A DNA stretch of 64,000 nt from Selaginella moellendorffii. Its lineage: Eukaryota > Streptophyta > Lycopodiopsida > Selaginellales > Selaginellaceae. This document shows positions 10,045 to 21,452 of the stretch, one piece after another (position 1 is the stretch's first letter; each line of letters starts with the position of its first letter). The notes under the pieces are model-generated. The model worked only from the letters and a program-made list of their open reading frames with translations. It ran no database searches and had not been told where the DNA came from. Location: the NCBI RefSeq assembly GCF_000143415.4, contig NW_003314278.1:450371-514370 (forward strand), read 5' to 3'. The position numbers and the translations under genes were made by a program.

Positions 10045-11282
10045 TGTTAGGATACCCTAAGCCAACTAACTAAAGGACTTGATTGTGGATGATTGTCTGT
10101 GATTATAGTTAGGCCACCCTCCAGTCACCATGGTCCTTCTTTTAGAGTTTATCAAACCTTGGTTCTCCTTCTATATCCATCATGTTGAATATTCTTTTAG
10201 AATATTCTTGCCCCACTCGTCAGCCCCAATGTAGCAGTCAAATAGAGACTGCCTCCATTCATAGACACCGGCCAAGAAACCAGAGAAACCAAGAGAACCA
10301 CTAGAACACATTACAGAACACCCCGTGCACTCACATCTAGTACCCATCACTTCTCTCCTCCTATCCTCCCTCTCAAACCAAGAACCCTCACTCGCCCACT
10401 TGCCATGTCAGCACTCGGCTAGAGCTCAACCAAACACTGTTATCACTAACGTCACCTTAGCCCATTACACTGATACCAATGTTAGGATTCTATCCCTTAC
10501 ACCTTAACTTAACTGATGATCACTTGATTGTAAAGCTTTTTCTTTATCCTATTATCCTGGCGTGGTGCCTAACACTGGGTGTTGCTGCTCGTTCTCCTTG
10601 CCGCAATCTCGGCTGGAGGAATTGCACTTCTCTTCCGTGGCATTGGATTCCACACCGCTGGATCGGCCTGGGATGGAGCAGCAATGGTGCTGGGGTTTCA
10701 CTTCCAGGCGCCCCCAAACAGCAGCATCAGGATGATCAGTCCAAACGCCCCGGTGTTCTGCCGCGGATTCTACCATCTCTTCTACCGATTCACCACTCCA
10801 TCGTCGTCCAAGAGCAAGAACCAGAGCTCCTGGGGCCACGCCATCGCCAAGGACCTCCTCCACTGGCCACGGCGCTGGATCCCAGGCCAGAGAGGTACGA
10901 CGAGCAAGGAATTCTTGGCGGATCCATGACGCTTCTCGTCCAGGGCCCCGTAATCCTCTACACTGGAATCTCCAGCGATGGCGCCACCACACAGAATGCC
11001 GCTGTCCCGGTCGATCCAGGCGACGCCATGCTCAAGCACTGGAAGAAGATCGCCCAAAACCCCCTCATTCCAGCAGGAGGAGGGATGGCGATGAGAGATC
11101 CAAGCAGCGCGTGGAGGGATTCTTCTTGGCGGATCCTTCTTGGCGGCGAGAATGCCAGCAATGGCGTTGGATTCGTCTACTGGAGCAACGATTTCCTGGA
11201 CGGGGAGTGGAAGAGGCTGGAGACACCACTGCTGCGAATGGCAGGAGCTGGGATTTTGGAATCTCCAGATTTCTTCCAGGTT
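9920..11282 (+). pseudogene. GH32 invertase-like pseudogene, unit A (truncated, LTR-interrupted)
   Basis: This is homologous to the first half of the intact gene at 21453. The start codon region is deleted, a 530-bp solo LTR splits the transmembrane-anchor region (10045-10574), a 13-base deletion near 10865 shifts frame (the acgcatctcccca segment is missing before cggcgctgg), and the gene ends at the duplication junction at 11282, before its C-terminal half. In the beta-fructosidase region Trp has become Arg (SIRMISPNAP). No product is expected. Confidence 0.9.
10045..10574 (+). mobile_element. Solo LTR with 5-bp target duplication
   Basis: The 530-bp insertion begins TGTTAGG and ends CCTAACA, so the termini are TG...CA and inverted. 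It is flanked by the direct repeat CTGGG at 10040-10044 and 10575-10579. The uninterrupted site is visible in unit B (tcctctgggtgtcgctgctc, near 21587). No internal retrotransposon sequence remains, as expected after LTR-LTR recombination. The strand is arbitrary. It inserted after the tandem duplication. Confidence 0.92.
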
Positions 11283-11284
11283 CC

Positions 11285-12255
11285 ATGGGCAGGATTTGCA
11301 TCTCGTTGCTTTTAGCAAGGCCAGACTTTTTCGTGGAGTGGCTGCGCAGGAGCAGCGAGCTCGTTCTTGAGCTGGTGAAAGTGCTCCTCACACTCATGGT
11401 GGCGGGTATCAGAGGTAAACTTTTGGAGTGCTTACAGTCTCCCGTTTTGGACGTGCTGCCTTGGGAGATCAAGCAGAAGTTTGATCTACGTCCGAAGTTC
11501 TGGAAAAAGACCTGTTGGAGCTCATGGCGATCACAGGTGATCCTTTCCTCGTCTTGACGCGTCGAAGCGGTGGTCACGATAATGTACCGCGAAGTGTTGG
11601 CATCGAGCCTTCTGCCGGAGTTTTCAGCTCGAAGGGTTTGCAAGCCACGAGCTGTGAGCGGACAGGGAACTGGTCGAAAAAAGAGGAGGCACTGGTTGAG
11701 TTGCGAGCAAGTATGAAAGGAAAGAAGAAGGAAAACGAGTACCGAGGCGAGGCGAAGTCAGTGTTTAGCTCACTCGGCTTGAAAGACGGCAACTCTTACG
11801 TTCGAGCTTTCCTCACCACGGCGTGCCCGCTGTTTTATATCCTTTTTCTTTCCATTCTTTTGGCAACTCTTTCTTTCCTGCAGGCCTCCGCGGACGATTT
11901 TCTAGTCGACTTGAGCTCCGCGATAGAAATAATGAAAATGGGACTCGGTATCAGGCCAAAGCAAGAAAAAGCCCGGTGTTTGCTTCAAAACATGATCCTG
12001 TTCCAAGACAAGCTCGAGTGCATGACAGCGCTTCTAAATCCCAGGTGTGTACATTTAAAGTTCGAAAAGCAAATTAGGTGCTTACTCCTGGCTGGATGCT
12101 CGCACAGGGACGCCAGACACGAGCTCCTCGACTTGGCTGTTCTGCAAAAATCAGTCCAAGCACTGCGAGAGGAGCTCGAGAAAGGGAAGGAACTTCTGGG
12201 CGACCACGTCAAAAGGCTGCTAAGCAATCGCTGGGACTTGCGAGAGTGGCAATAA
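11285..12255 (+). CDS. Unidentified protein, unit B copy, 5' end at duplication junction
   Basis: An ATG at 11285 lies only about 3 bp beyond the junction with unit A, so the native 5' end may be missing. One frame reads to about 11500 (FFVEWLRRSSELVLELVKVL..., then WEIKQKFDLRPKFW). A second, offset by one base, runs 11515-12255 and holds a basic Ser/Lys/Glu-rich segment and a helical C-terminus (DDFLVDLSSAIEIMK, NRWDLREWQ). A hydrophobic stretch at about 11827-11880 is better read as an intron ending tttcctgcag. A 63-bp GT-AG intron (12045-12107) happens to be open in frame. No domain was recognised. The exon structure before 11515 is unresolved and may contain a one-base frameshift. Confidence 0.45.
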
Positions 12256-12456
12256 GCTTGATCTCATGTAGATAGTACCATAGAGCGAACTCCGTAAAAT
12301 AGAGAAAACGTTAATAGCAAACAACTATAAGCAACAGAAACCTTAGCGATACTTGAAAAAAATATTAACTTAGCCACAGTTAAAATCACAACTTTTTACC
12401 TTTCGTTCTATTGATAATTACAGCACGATTCATTCCCAAGTTGTGTGTTTGACTCC

Positions 12457-14431
12457 TTAGATGAATAATTCTCGTAAATATCTGATACACTCTGTTTTGG
12501 TCCCACTAGGATTTCGTAGCTGCCATATAAACATAGCTTCTTTCTGTAAAACAACCATTAGATAATATCTTGTGAATGGAAGGTTCGAAGTATTACCAGC
12601 TCACCCACTCTCGGACCACTCACAATGTGAAATTCGAGTTTGAGATCGTTCCCCGTGAGCAAAGGTTTTAAATTTAACAATCCTGAAAAAAGTATTGAAT
12701 ATTGAAAACGAAAAAAACTACTACTTCTTACCAGATAAGCTGATGCTTTTTAGAATAGCGTTAAACACGTCTTTCTGCTGGACGCTAGGAGCTGGCACGG
12801 AGAGAAATAAAGCAGCAGCTGACAAGCAGAAGTCCCTGTCTCTGAAGGCTAGGCCGGCCTCTACTCGAAAACTTTCGTTGAAAAAACAAGGTAATCCTCC
12901 AGAAAGTGTACATTTGTTCAACTCATACCAATCTTGCACGAAGGTATTTCCAATTGCTTTGTACAATGCTTTCACCTGCTACACAAGACAGTTCAAGAGA
13001 GGAAGGAAATGTATAGAACGTGTACCTTTTTAAGCATTCCCTTTAATCCTATTCTCTCGGCCATCGAGCCCAAAACTGTATCGTTTTCTTTCTTGAATGG
13101 ATAGAGAATCCCAGCAACAAGAACAAGACGCCTTTCACCTTCCTGCGTTGAGTAAGTTAAAGAGTCAAAACCAAAGTGTTCAGTGTAAGTACCTCAGCAA
13201 TGTTGACAGACTCTAGAGTCTCGCAAACGACTTGAAAGTCCTTCACACTAGCAAAGATTTAAATGAGTTCGAGAAACGAAAAGGAGGGACTGAACTGACT
13301 ACCTTTGCGCACTCACTGGCCTCGTAAAAATCAGAGGCCAATAACCAAGCTTGTGCAGCAGGCACATCGCCCGAGCAGGATTCTTTCCGAAGAGCATGGC
13401 TTGAATCTGAAAAACGAATGTAAGAGGCACACGAAAAATAAAAACCAAGAGATCGTATTCCACCTCCTGAGAAATGCGCTCCCTGGTGATCTTTGTTTTG
13501 AATGCAGCCTTCACAGAATCAGCAGATGCCACGCACTCCAGTTCCTCGTCCAGCTCAAAATTAAAGCGTGCCGCTGATCAGGAAAAAGAAAGGTAATTAG
13601 CTTCCAGATAGAATTCTAAGATGAAGACAAGTCGTCACAGACCAAACCGAATGGATCTCAGGACACGCAATGGATCATCTAGAAAAGTAACGAGCGGAGA
13701 CAACGGCGTCCTGATCTTTCCAAGCTTGAGGTCCGTTACACCTGGACAACAAAGTTGTGGAAAGAATCGAAAGATGAAATCTACACAAACCTCGACCAGT
13801 GAAGTCCTCAACCTTGTCAGCGGCAACGTTGTAGAAGAGGCTGTTGATCGTGAGATCTCTCCGGTAAGCGTCTTCGGAAGGTGTTCCAAATTTCTAGCAA
13901 GAAGGAAAAGAGCGTAACAACAAGAGGAAGTCGAGTGAAAATCAACAGGGCCATAGTACCATTGATGTTGGGATCCTGGAATCGTTGGAGTACGTCTCGG
14001 ATCGGAGATTAACAACATCAATCTCTCCACCCAGGATCTCCAGCTTGGTCGTTTCTAAATGCTTGGATCGTTCTGGATTGCTACAACATGTAAATTCCAG
14101 TTGTTAGAAAAATAACAAGCTCTAGACAACACAAACCTTTTGATAACTTTGTAAGAACACGAAGGATCGGTCTTCCTCAAGCACGGGACCACACGATCAC
14201 AGAACTGCTGCCCAGTCATATCATCCAGCGCAATATCCAAATCGTGGCTCTCGACGCCAAGGAGCTGCGCAAATTGAATTGAGCTAGAACGATTGATCGA
14301 AAACACCAGACCTTATCGCGCACCCATCCGCCCGCCACTCTCACGTCGGTCTTCAAGTCGCATTCACGGATCGCCAGACGGAGAGCGTCGAGAATCTTCG
14401 CTTCCTCGCGCGTGAGCACGATGGTCGTCAT
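12457..14431 (-). CDS. CCA-adding tRNA nucleotidyltransferase, intact copy
   Basis: Class II nucleotidyltransferase that builds or repairs the 3' CCA end of tRNAs from CTP and ATP. Plants usually have one gene serving cytosol, mitochondria and plastids. Exon 1 (14431-14312, 40 codons) encodes [13 protein letters not shown] through the VAGGWVRDK nucleotide-binding motif. Exon 2 starts at 14264 with [15 protein letters not shown], which has the two metal-binding Asp residues (DxD). Later exons encode [32 protein letters not shown], the ERRLVL region, and the conserved C-terminus [25 protein letters not shown]; the stop codon is at 12459-12457. Introns are short GT-AG. An upstream in-frame ATG at 14482 could extend the N-terminus by 17 residues (MAGVLILKGSSFRVLEL), possibly as an organelle-targeted isoform, but it is not conserved in unit A. 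Some internal exon boundaries were judged by eye. Confidence 0.85.
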
Positions 14432-14529
14432 GAGCTCTAGAACCCTAAAGGAAGATCCTTTGAGAATTAAAACTCCCGCCAAAACTCTAGTGGAAGCTAG
14501 GGTTTATTGGAGAAACTGTTCTCGTCACG

Positions 14530-16250
14530 CGGAGCATTGTCTACGTCAGATGCGTCATATGCAGGGCGATTTGATGCGTGACCCATCGCTGCGCGCGTTC
14601 AGATATTTGCGCGGAAGATCAAAGCGTTCTCCATTTTCCATCAGATTCTTGCCGACGATCTCACTCGGCAACAGCATGAGCTCTGTCCTGCCTCATTCGA
14701 AAACTTGCTCAAGCTTATCGGAAATGGTGAGCTATGTTTTTTTCTTTGGCGAAGTTTCTATGATGGATGGATTGTATGAACAGATGTTACGAATGACGCT
14801 ATTGCCGAAGTTCCTCTTGCACGCTTGCTCTGTGGTTTCATCACGGCCTTACATCAGTGGTTTCGACGTGCTCGCTGACTTTTGCGAGAGGCTTTCAGCG
14901 TGCGGTTTTTGCAGCAAGGTACTTATCAAAGGGCTTTGTTTTCATTACAGAAATCTCGGATTTTGCAGCCGCTTTGGAAAGCATACAACCTCGCTCTCAT
15001 GGTAATCTAGATCTGGTATGAGCCGTTTTGACACCCTTGTTGCATGCGGAAAAGCTGGCGAAGTTACAGAGGCTGAACAACCAGATGCAGCTCAGTGAAA
15101 CAGGTGATAGATCTTGTTGCATATTTCGGGACTGACTATTGCTCAGTAACGGCGAAAGCAACAACCTTTCCAGGCATGCCAACCGAGTGTCAATGTGGTT
15201 TGGCCTTGCAAGGTAACAAAACGGTGCTTCCTTTTGTAAACTAGGTGTTCTTTTTCTGGCAGTGGACGTGGATTCCCATAGGCTGGACAAGTCGATGAGA
15301 TGCTTAGATGTTTTGGTCCTGGCCAAGCACTTAATCGATATTTACTTACTCTCAAGCTCTCTTGGTGCTTGGGATACCTCGAGAGGGGTCTCCATCTCAT
15401 GCAAGAGGCTTTTCAACGATGTGAGATCCAGAGCTTAGCCACTGTGAGCAACGGACTTCCGTGAGTTGAGGATTTTACGTTTTATAACATTCTAATATGC
15501 TTTTCTTTCTTGTAGAGCATTCTGGAGGTTCTGGAGCTGGAAGGGACGAGCGTCCGTGTGAGTTGGGCATCTCGATAGAGAGTTTAATTCCGAAGGTAAG
15601 GTATCTGCAGGGAGCGTGAGTGACAAATATTTACAACCTCGTCAATAGGTGCTGAAAACACTCTCGTTCAGCGACGTGATAAGTCTCTTCCGATGGCTTC
15701 TTCCCCTCAAAGGAAACGTCTGGGGAGGTATGTAAAGAAGTCTTACGAGTCTTCTTCGTGTTTACGAGTGTCCCTTGCTCGCAGCTTCGCCTTCTCCTGA
15801 TGCTGCTCCGGACGCTTATCCGAGACAAATGGCCCAGCGCGAGCGGTGACTGGAGCTCCGCTCTCTTTTGGAATGGCTTTTAACGTCTCGAGCAATACAC
15901 TTCTATCCAACTGACGGTGACAAAGCGACCAAGGTCATATGCGCATCAAAAGCTTCCGCGACCAGACGATTGTTGTTTCACTGACTTCGTTGTCCGGGTA
16001 GAAATCGCCGTGAATGTGTACCTCGGGGTGGTTTGGATGGAAGGCAAGGGCAAGACTAATTACACAGGTCTGCTTGCGCGTCCTGACAGGGAAGTGGAGG
16101 CTTAAGCCTCTTCGTGAGCAGGGCAAAACCGTTCGTCTCAGCGAGCCACTGTGGAAGCATGAGGTTGATATGGCGCGTTCCATTATCGAGTAAGCTCTTC
16201 GTGTCAATCAGGAACCGGAGGAATGGCATGCTTCTGCCTTGAGAGAAACT
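14530..16250 (+). pseudogene. Unidentified multi-exon gene, unit B copy
   Basis: This is the counterpart of 2990-4700. It keeps a clean exon at about 14597-14728 reading KIKAFSIFHQILADDLTRQQ and FENLLKLIG, and a helical exon near 14925-15000 (ALFSLQKSRILQPLWKAYN). The splice acceptor present in unit A before CPPSVEKLAKL (near 3522) is deleted here at about 15046 (ttgcatgcgg replaces ttgcaggttcg...), and a second exon near 15160-15210 has lost about 12 bases. Each unit therefore lacks something the other has. I do not recognise the protein and treat both copies as probable pseudogenes. Confidence 0.35.
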
Positions 16251-16345
16251 CTCTTAGGTTTTGAATACAATGGAATATACGAGAATAGTTTAAATGAGAA
16301 TATACCTCCTGCACGACTACTATTTAGGTTTATACTCAGGCAAGC

Positions 16346-16930
16346 ATGGAAGAACCTCCAAAGGTTGTATTGACAGAGATTGAGGAGTTTTGTTCGGGTC
16401 TACAGCCGAATCACGAAGGTAAGTATGTGATTTGATTCCAATTTTCACTGTTCTTATATTTGATATCTACCAGCTACTACTAGAGATGAAGAAGCCTACA
16501 GCAGGATGGATTTCAAATCTTTGCTGCCAACAAAAGAGGATCACGTAGGGAAAGGACTGGCTGGCGCTCTTCAATGTTTTCGAGAGAATGGGAGCTTGAA
16601 GGAATCTAGAGGCGAATGGATTGGAAGAAGCAGGGACAAAAGAACTCCAGAAAATGGTAAATTCGAATTCAACTTGGACCACCGCGATGAGCATGGCCGA
16701 ACTGTAAGTTTTTGTTCTATTTACTTTCTGAATTTACTTTATGTTTGATGCAGCTGACCCCCAAGGAAGCCTTCCGGCAGTTCTCGCATAAGTTCCACCA
16801 TGTAAAACCGGGGAAAAGGAAGCAAGAGAAGAAGCTAAAGAAGAGGAAGAAAGAAGAACACCCTCTGGAGTTTATGGAGAGATTGAGAGGCATTCAAATC
16901 AAGTCAAGAACAGCTTACATTAGAACTTGA
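16346..16930 (+). CDS. SART-1/Snu66-like C-terminal domain protein, unit B
   Basis: Exons 16346-16418, 16474-16703 and 16754-16930 give 159 residues, nearly identical to the unit A protein. The frame is intact, and the conserved TPKEAFRQFSHKFH block opens exon 3 as in unit A. One codon is gained near the start of exon 2 and 21 bases of the Lys/Glu repeat are lost in exon 3; both changes keep frame, which suggests coding constraint. The N-terminal RS-like and coiled regions of full-length SART-1 proteins are absent. A perfect hairpin lies 40 bp beyond the stop codon. Function is inferred from domain similarity only. Confidence 0.75.
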
Positions 16931-16970
16931 CAAGAAATTAACTTGTCAACTAAATGATTTTTAATAGCGT

Positions 16971-17020
16971 TGTATGAAAGCCCTTGGTGCAATTCTACTT
17001 GCACCAAGGGCTTTCATACA
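16971..17020. repeat. Perfect 22-bp inverted repeat with 6-nt loop
   Basis: The left arm 16971-16992 and right arm 16999-17020 are exact reverse complements, separated by ttctac. The core is gcccttggtgcaa pairing with ttgcaccaagggc. It sits 40 bp after the SART-1-like stop codon. The same place in unit A (5453-5493) keeps the right arm but has lost nine bases (aagcccttg) from the left arm. It may be a transcript-end hairpin or a relic of a small palindromic insertion. The loop and stem are too short for a typical plant microRNA precursor. Confidence 0.9.
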
Positions 17021-17665
17021 CGCGGGAGCACTCATTGCAATGATGTACGGTAAAGGTGGTATTTGATTCCACCGCGATCCTTCTTCGCAAGCTTGTGATG
17101 ACTTGAACGGGCATTTGGAGGAGGCCAAAAGACACGCTCCAAGGTCATCTGGAAGATGCAAAACGCATCTTTGACTGTACATCTAGTTTCAGGGACACAA
17201 GCATGGCATATGGAAGAGACATAAGGCGAAATAAACATCTGAGGAGATCTCTTGGAACAGCATTTTATTTCAAGCACTTGCCGGAAACTCCGGAAGAGAC
17301 TTTGAAAAAAGGCTTAGGGGCGGTTCAAAGAAGAATTCGTCGAGATAGCCCAACTCGGTGGCCCATCTTTTTCCTGTGGGGCGAGATCTTTCAATGGCTT
17401 TGACGGACCATGTCGATGTCCACCTTTTTCAAGGGCCTCTGCTATTGACGATGTTAGCCTACAATTGCAGACCTGAAATTAGACACGAGAGGATTGACCA
17501 TCCAATCTATGGAAACAGACGTGTGGAGGCAAAGGTATTAGCTTGCAATATAAAACTCTATAGGCTCCTGGGGATATTAAATTTTTCTTCAACGCTTCCC
17601 TGGATCCACAAACTTCAGCAGTGCTGGAAAAGCTTATATTCTAGCAAGAAGGCAAAGTTTTTGCA
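17021..17665. other. Intergenic, decayed coding-like sequence (unit B)
   Basis: This is the counterpart of 5494-6037, longer by about 100 bp. Short open stretches (RRFKEEFVEIAQLGGP near 17318; HVDVHLFQGPLLLTMLAYN near 17409) are not consistently in frame with each other or with unit A. I see no supportable gene. The 3' end holds the leader of the terpene synthase gene. Confidence 0.45.
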
Positions 17666-20600
17666 ATGTCAAAGGTTTTGCTCAGCAGCTTTCAACGCAC
17701 TGGCGGTGGAAGCCTCCAGTTATTTGGAGGCACTAATCTCAAGAGCAACGCACAGCCGAATCGGTTTCGGAAAGGTAAGTTCATCAAACTAGCTTCGCAC
17801 TAAAACTGGCCTGCTATATTACTTATGCAGTTAGCTCCTGTGCTTCAAAGCCAGCTGAGGCTCTAGTAAGTCGAAGCACCATCGTTACAAGATTGATTGG
17901 AGCTGATTTCTTCCTACTTGTTGACAGGAGAAGCGGGAAAAGGAGAAGCAGCAGCCATATCAAGGCATTCTCCACGTCCAGGCTGGCGATCGAATCGAGG
18001 AGCTTGATCACAGAGAAACGTCTCTGCTCGTCAAGGAAGTGAAGGGATGGCTGATGAAACTCGCGAGTGGCAAGGGGAAAATCAGTCCTTCGACTTACGA
18101 CACCGCCTGGGTCGCCCGAATCCCGTCCGACTCCGACTCCTCTCTTCCCGAGTTCCCGGAGGCCCTGGAGTGGATCATCAACAGTCAACTTCCGGATGGA
18201 TCATGGGATGATGATTGTCACTTGCAACTCTATGACAGAGTGTTATCCACGCTCTCTTGCCTGATCACGCTCAAGCTCTGGGACATCGGGCACAACAGCA
18301 TTGCGCAAGGCATGGCTCTTTTCTGATCTTCTGGTCATATCCTGGACTGTTTTCGCCTCTGATTCTTCGCAGGCACGAAGTTTTTGCGTGAGAACATGAT
18401 CAAGCTCAACCATGACGATGGAGATTTCTTGTCAGGTTTCGAGGTGACGTTTCCAATGATGCTCCACGAAGCAAAGCGGGTGGGCCTTAAGCTTCCGTAT
18501 GACACAGAGTTCACGAGGTTGCTTGAGATCTCCACCACGGAGAAATTGGCGAAGTGTAATATTTGGTTTGAAAACGTTTGGTGTTCGTCCAGGATTCCTT
18601 TGGATAGACTCCATTCCACTCCCGCCACGTTGCTATACTCCTTGGAGGGCCTTCAAGGTCTTGAGATTGACTGGCAAAAGATCCTCAAGCTTCAGTCCAA
18701 AGATGGATCCCTTTTTAGCTCGCCCTCGTCAACCGCATGTGTTTACTTGAAGACCAAGGACAAAAAATCGTTGCAATACTTGCAAAAAGCTATGAAACAT
18801 CAAAACTATGCTGGTAAACCGGCTGTCTTCTTCAATCCTTTGTAGTAATTGACTATGCTGTGCAGTTTCTTGTCATTACCCTATTGATCTCTTCGAAAGT
18901 TCACGGGTGGTCGACACCATTGAGCGCTTGGGCATTGATCTCTTCTTCAGAGATGAGATCAAAGCCGTCCTTGACAACCTGTACAGGTGCAATGCCGCTA
19001 TACTTTTAGTACTTACTTTGGGTTTGCACCAGCTTCTGGACAAACGAAGGAATTGGATGGGGATCTACGTGCATAGTCAATGACATCGAGGACACAGCAA
19101 TGGCCTTCCGTATCCTTCGGATGCATGGGTATAGTGTATCTCCAGGTACAAAAACGTTTTGTGATGGAAGAATCTAAATCTCGGAACTACGCACAGATGC
19201 ATTCAACCAGTTCTGGCTGCCAGGAGACAAGTTTTGTTGCTTTGTTGGTGAATTGTCCCATGAGGTCTCTGCAATGCTCAACTTGTATCGGGCTTCCCAG
19301 GTTGATTTTCCGAATGAGGAGACTCTTACAAAGACTTTCAAGTACTCCCACGATTATTTACTTAATGTTGAAAGCTCTCACACATCGGCAACCAAGAAAA
19401 ACCTCATGGGAGAGGTAATGAGATCTAGATAGCTTGAAAATCCAGATGTATCTATTATCTCTACAGGTCACATTGGAGCTAGCAAATCCATTTCATGACT
19501 GCTTGCCGAGGATTTACAATAATGCATATATCAAACACTATAGCATTGATGATCCTTGGGTTGCTAAGACTATTTATCGGTAAGTGACATTCATATTAAC
19601 CTTTATAACTTCCCTCTCTTACATCTCTTTTGTTAAAAGATTGCCTCTTGTGAATAAGAAAGTGCTTCTAGAACTTGCAAATCAGTATGCTCAACAATGT
19701 CAATCCTATCAACCTTCTGAGCTGAAAATATTGGTGAAGTAAGTGAAAAAATAGTATTATTAAACAAAAAGTAATTCATTGGTGTGTTTTTATTTAGATG
19801 GTGGCATTCATCGCACTTTGAAGATATCCCTTCTACAAGATTTAAAGCTAATATTAATATGCTCCCCTATATTTACTATGTTATTTGCTCAACTTTCCAT
19901 GAGCAAGAATTTGGCCCATTGAGAATTTTTTTCACAAAAACTTGCTGCATGAATACTTTATTTGATGATCTTTTGGATAGTGCAAAAAACATTACAGAGC
20001 TTGATCATCTCCAAAATATGATTGAAAGGTTATATGCATCAATTTTTAAAAGTTAAAATAACAGTTTCTTCTTTGTTTCCATCCAGCTGGGATACATCTT
20101 TTTTATCACAAAAAGAATATAAGATTATCTTTCAAGAATTTTATAATACCATTCTTGTTATGACTGAAATGGCCTCTAAAATAAATCAAAATCTATCTCC
20201 AAAATTCATCCACAAATACCTTTTAGCAATTGTAAGTACTTTCCATTTATTTTTTCAATGGCTTAATATGGTTGTTTACATTAATCTTTACAGGGCACTG
20301 AACTTATAAAATCTGGGATTATTGATGCTCGCTGGAAAATTCAAGGATATATTCCAGGTTTTGAGGAGTATATGGAAAATGCTGAAGTTAGCATTGGCAT
20401 TGCAACTCACTTACTTATGGGCATATTATTTTGTGGTGACTATTTAACAGAAGAGTTATTAAACATCATTTATGATAGCAAGCTTCTTAAACTTGGGAGT
20501 ATCATCTCTAGGATTTGCAATGACATCCAAACATATAAGGTTCCTTCTCTTCCTATTTGACTTTTATTATTTTTAATCTCTTTCTTTATTTTTAGATTGA

Positions 20601-20886
20601 GATGAAACTGGGGCAATCAGCACATGGAGTTTCTTGTTATATGAAAGACCACCCGGGTGCAACTGAAGAAGATGCATTAGCATACTTACAAAGTTTGCTC
20701 GAGAAAACCAAAAAGCAACTCAACAAAATCTATTTCACTGAGAAAGATTTACCCAAAAATATCAAAAGGTTTAATTTTGATATAGCACGGATGATGATGT
20801 TCACCTACAACAAAGCAAAGCAGGATCTCTTTAGAAACCCAAATAAAGAGCTTCAAAGCATGATTGAATTTTGTTTGGAAACTTAA
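17666..20886 (+). CDS. Diterpene synthase (kaurene synthase-like), unit B
   Basis: The 13-exon structure is the same as unit A, without the MITE. Exon 1 is 17666-17774, exon 2 is 17831-17865, exon 3 starts at 17928, and the last exon is 20596-20886. It encodes 847 residues. The transit peptide starts [15 protein letters not shown]. The class II motif is again DIEDTA, and class I motifs are DDLLD plus NDIQTYKIE. The C-terminus retains [11 protein letters not shown], matching the usual ARM motif of terpene synthases, so this copy is more likely to be fully active. Intron 3 has a GC donor (caag/gcatgg) like unit A. Exons 3-9 differ from unit A by only a few bases, whereas exons 10-13 differ at many sites. 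The expected role is plastidial diterpenoid biosynthesis as a class I enzyme. Confidence 0.9.
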
Positions 20887-21452
20887 TGTAACATATATAT
20901 AATGTTTTTATAATATATTCCCATTCTATTAGATCATCTCAGGTTTCCTTCCTCAAACAAAAACCAAACCTTAACTAATGGTTAAGAAAACATTTAAAGG
21001 AAAAACAAAAGGGTGAAGGTCTGTTAGCCCTTTATGTTTGCCTCGACCTTGCCGAACATCTAGTTTGGAGATCCTTCATCATCCACATCAGGATTCGTTC
21101 ACCAGCTCAAGGATAATAGAAGCAACGAGTAGTGAAACGTTTCAGATCTACAATTCTATCCTTCTACCGAAGATCTTCCTCCAAAACTGATGCAAAACTG
21201 AGAACTCAGGAAGCTACAAGAGAATACCTTCTGCATTGAAGGCTCGAATAAATACGCCATTACGACAAGTCCTACGGCATCGGCTAGTAAAATCCTGGAT
21301 TTGCCGCAAGAAACCGCAAATCTGTCATCTGATAATAATGCGTTCAAATATTTAATTATTATTAAGAGTACCAGTATATACTAGAAACTGGGAATAAAGT
21401 GGTATATTCTCTAGTTTTCAAATCACTATCTAGAGCTCGCTTTTTCGTAGCT
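20887..21452. other. Intergenic region upstream of the GH32 gene (unit B)
   Basis: This contains the 3' flank of the terpene synthase, about 190 bp absent from unit A, and the presumed invertase promoter. An AT-rich tract (atatttaattattattaag) lies about 100 bp before the ATG and could supply a TATA element, though no single box stands out. No gene is seen. Confidence 0.5.

Larger units (their letters stand above)
1..11282. repeat. Tandem segmental duplication, unit A (left end outside window)
   Basis: Position 1 matches position 11495, and the match continues in order through all genes up to 11282, where unit A stops inside an invertase-like gene and unit B begins. Identity is high by eye, with many indels. 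Unit A is the more decayed copy: frameshifted CCA gene, start-less and LTR-interrupted invertase, and a MITE in a terpene synthase intron. Since 11283-11494 has no counterpart before position 1, at least 212 bp of unit A lie to the left of the window. Confidence 0.95.

Noticed and set aside
10782-11318. Long minus-strand open frames across the invertase copies (also 21567-22325)
   Set aside because: Antisense shadows of a GC-rich coding sequence with clear GH32 motifs on the plus strand.
16971-17020. MicroRNA precursor
   Set aside because: Stem of 22 bp and loop of 6 nt are too small for a plant pre-miRNA, and the other unit does not conserve it.
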